Positions 5,212-5,226 of a DNA stretch of 5,226 nt are shown piece by piece. The stretch is from assembly GCA_030039655.1 (NCBI GenBank), contig JASHVC010000107.1, forward strand, positions 1 through 5,226, read 5' to 3'. Position 1 is the stretch's first letter; each line of letters begins with the position of its first letter. Position numbers and translations under genes: made by a program. This stretch comes from Xanthobacteraceae bacterium. GTDB taxonomy: Bacteria; Pseudomonadota; Alphaproteobacteria; Rhizobiales; Xanthobacteraceae. Below the pieces are notes generated by a model. It searched no databases. It saw only the letters and a list, made by a program, of their open reading frames with translations, and was not told the origin of the DNA.

Positions 5212-5226
5212 CCACGACAGGGCTTG

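Overview
All recognisable genes lie on the + strand. The gene set (a VOC-fold protein overlapping a site-2 protease, a rhizobial-style DUF1127 protein, a small three-helix membrane protein and an orphan Flp-type pilin) suggests an alphaproteobacterium of the Rhizobiales, such as a Bradyrhizobium or Mesorhizobium relative. This placement rests on remembered family traits, not on a search. No tRNA, rRNA, CRISPR array, transposase or clear insertion-sequence end was seen.

Layout. Positions 3-128 may be the 3' end of a gene entering from the left. A VOC/glyoxalase-fold gene (288-737) overlaps by 8 bp a GTG-started intramembrane zinc protease with two CBS domains (730-2019); the two look translationally coupled. 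A single-domain cupin (2190-2657) and a SAM-dependent O-methyltransferase (2947-3957) follow, separated by a 289-base leader with two inverted repeats. A 373-base gap holds no convincing gene. It leads to a DUF1127 gene (4331-4546), a small membrane protein (4592-4843) and a 54-residue Flp-type pilin (5047-5211) that is easily missed because of its length.

The most interesting locus is the site-2 protease. Its zinc-site motifs and CBS domains are intact, but three oddities cluster in it. There is a perfect 24-bp in-frame tandem duplication after the HEXXH helix. The start is displaced, with a strong Shine-Dalgarno/ATG pair sitting out of frame where the start would be expected. The 3' end looks frameshifted at an A5 run: removing one A gives a short tail ending at 1927 and a total length closer to the family norm. 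The gene may be drifting towards inactivation, or the 3' change may be a sequencing error.

Functional links beyond the VOC/protease pair are weak. The cupin and methyltransferase could act on small aromatic or secondary metabolites, but each appears to have its own leader. DUF1127 and the membrane gene probably share a transcript. I do not see a clearly new multi-gene defence or mobile system here.
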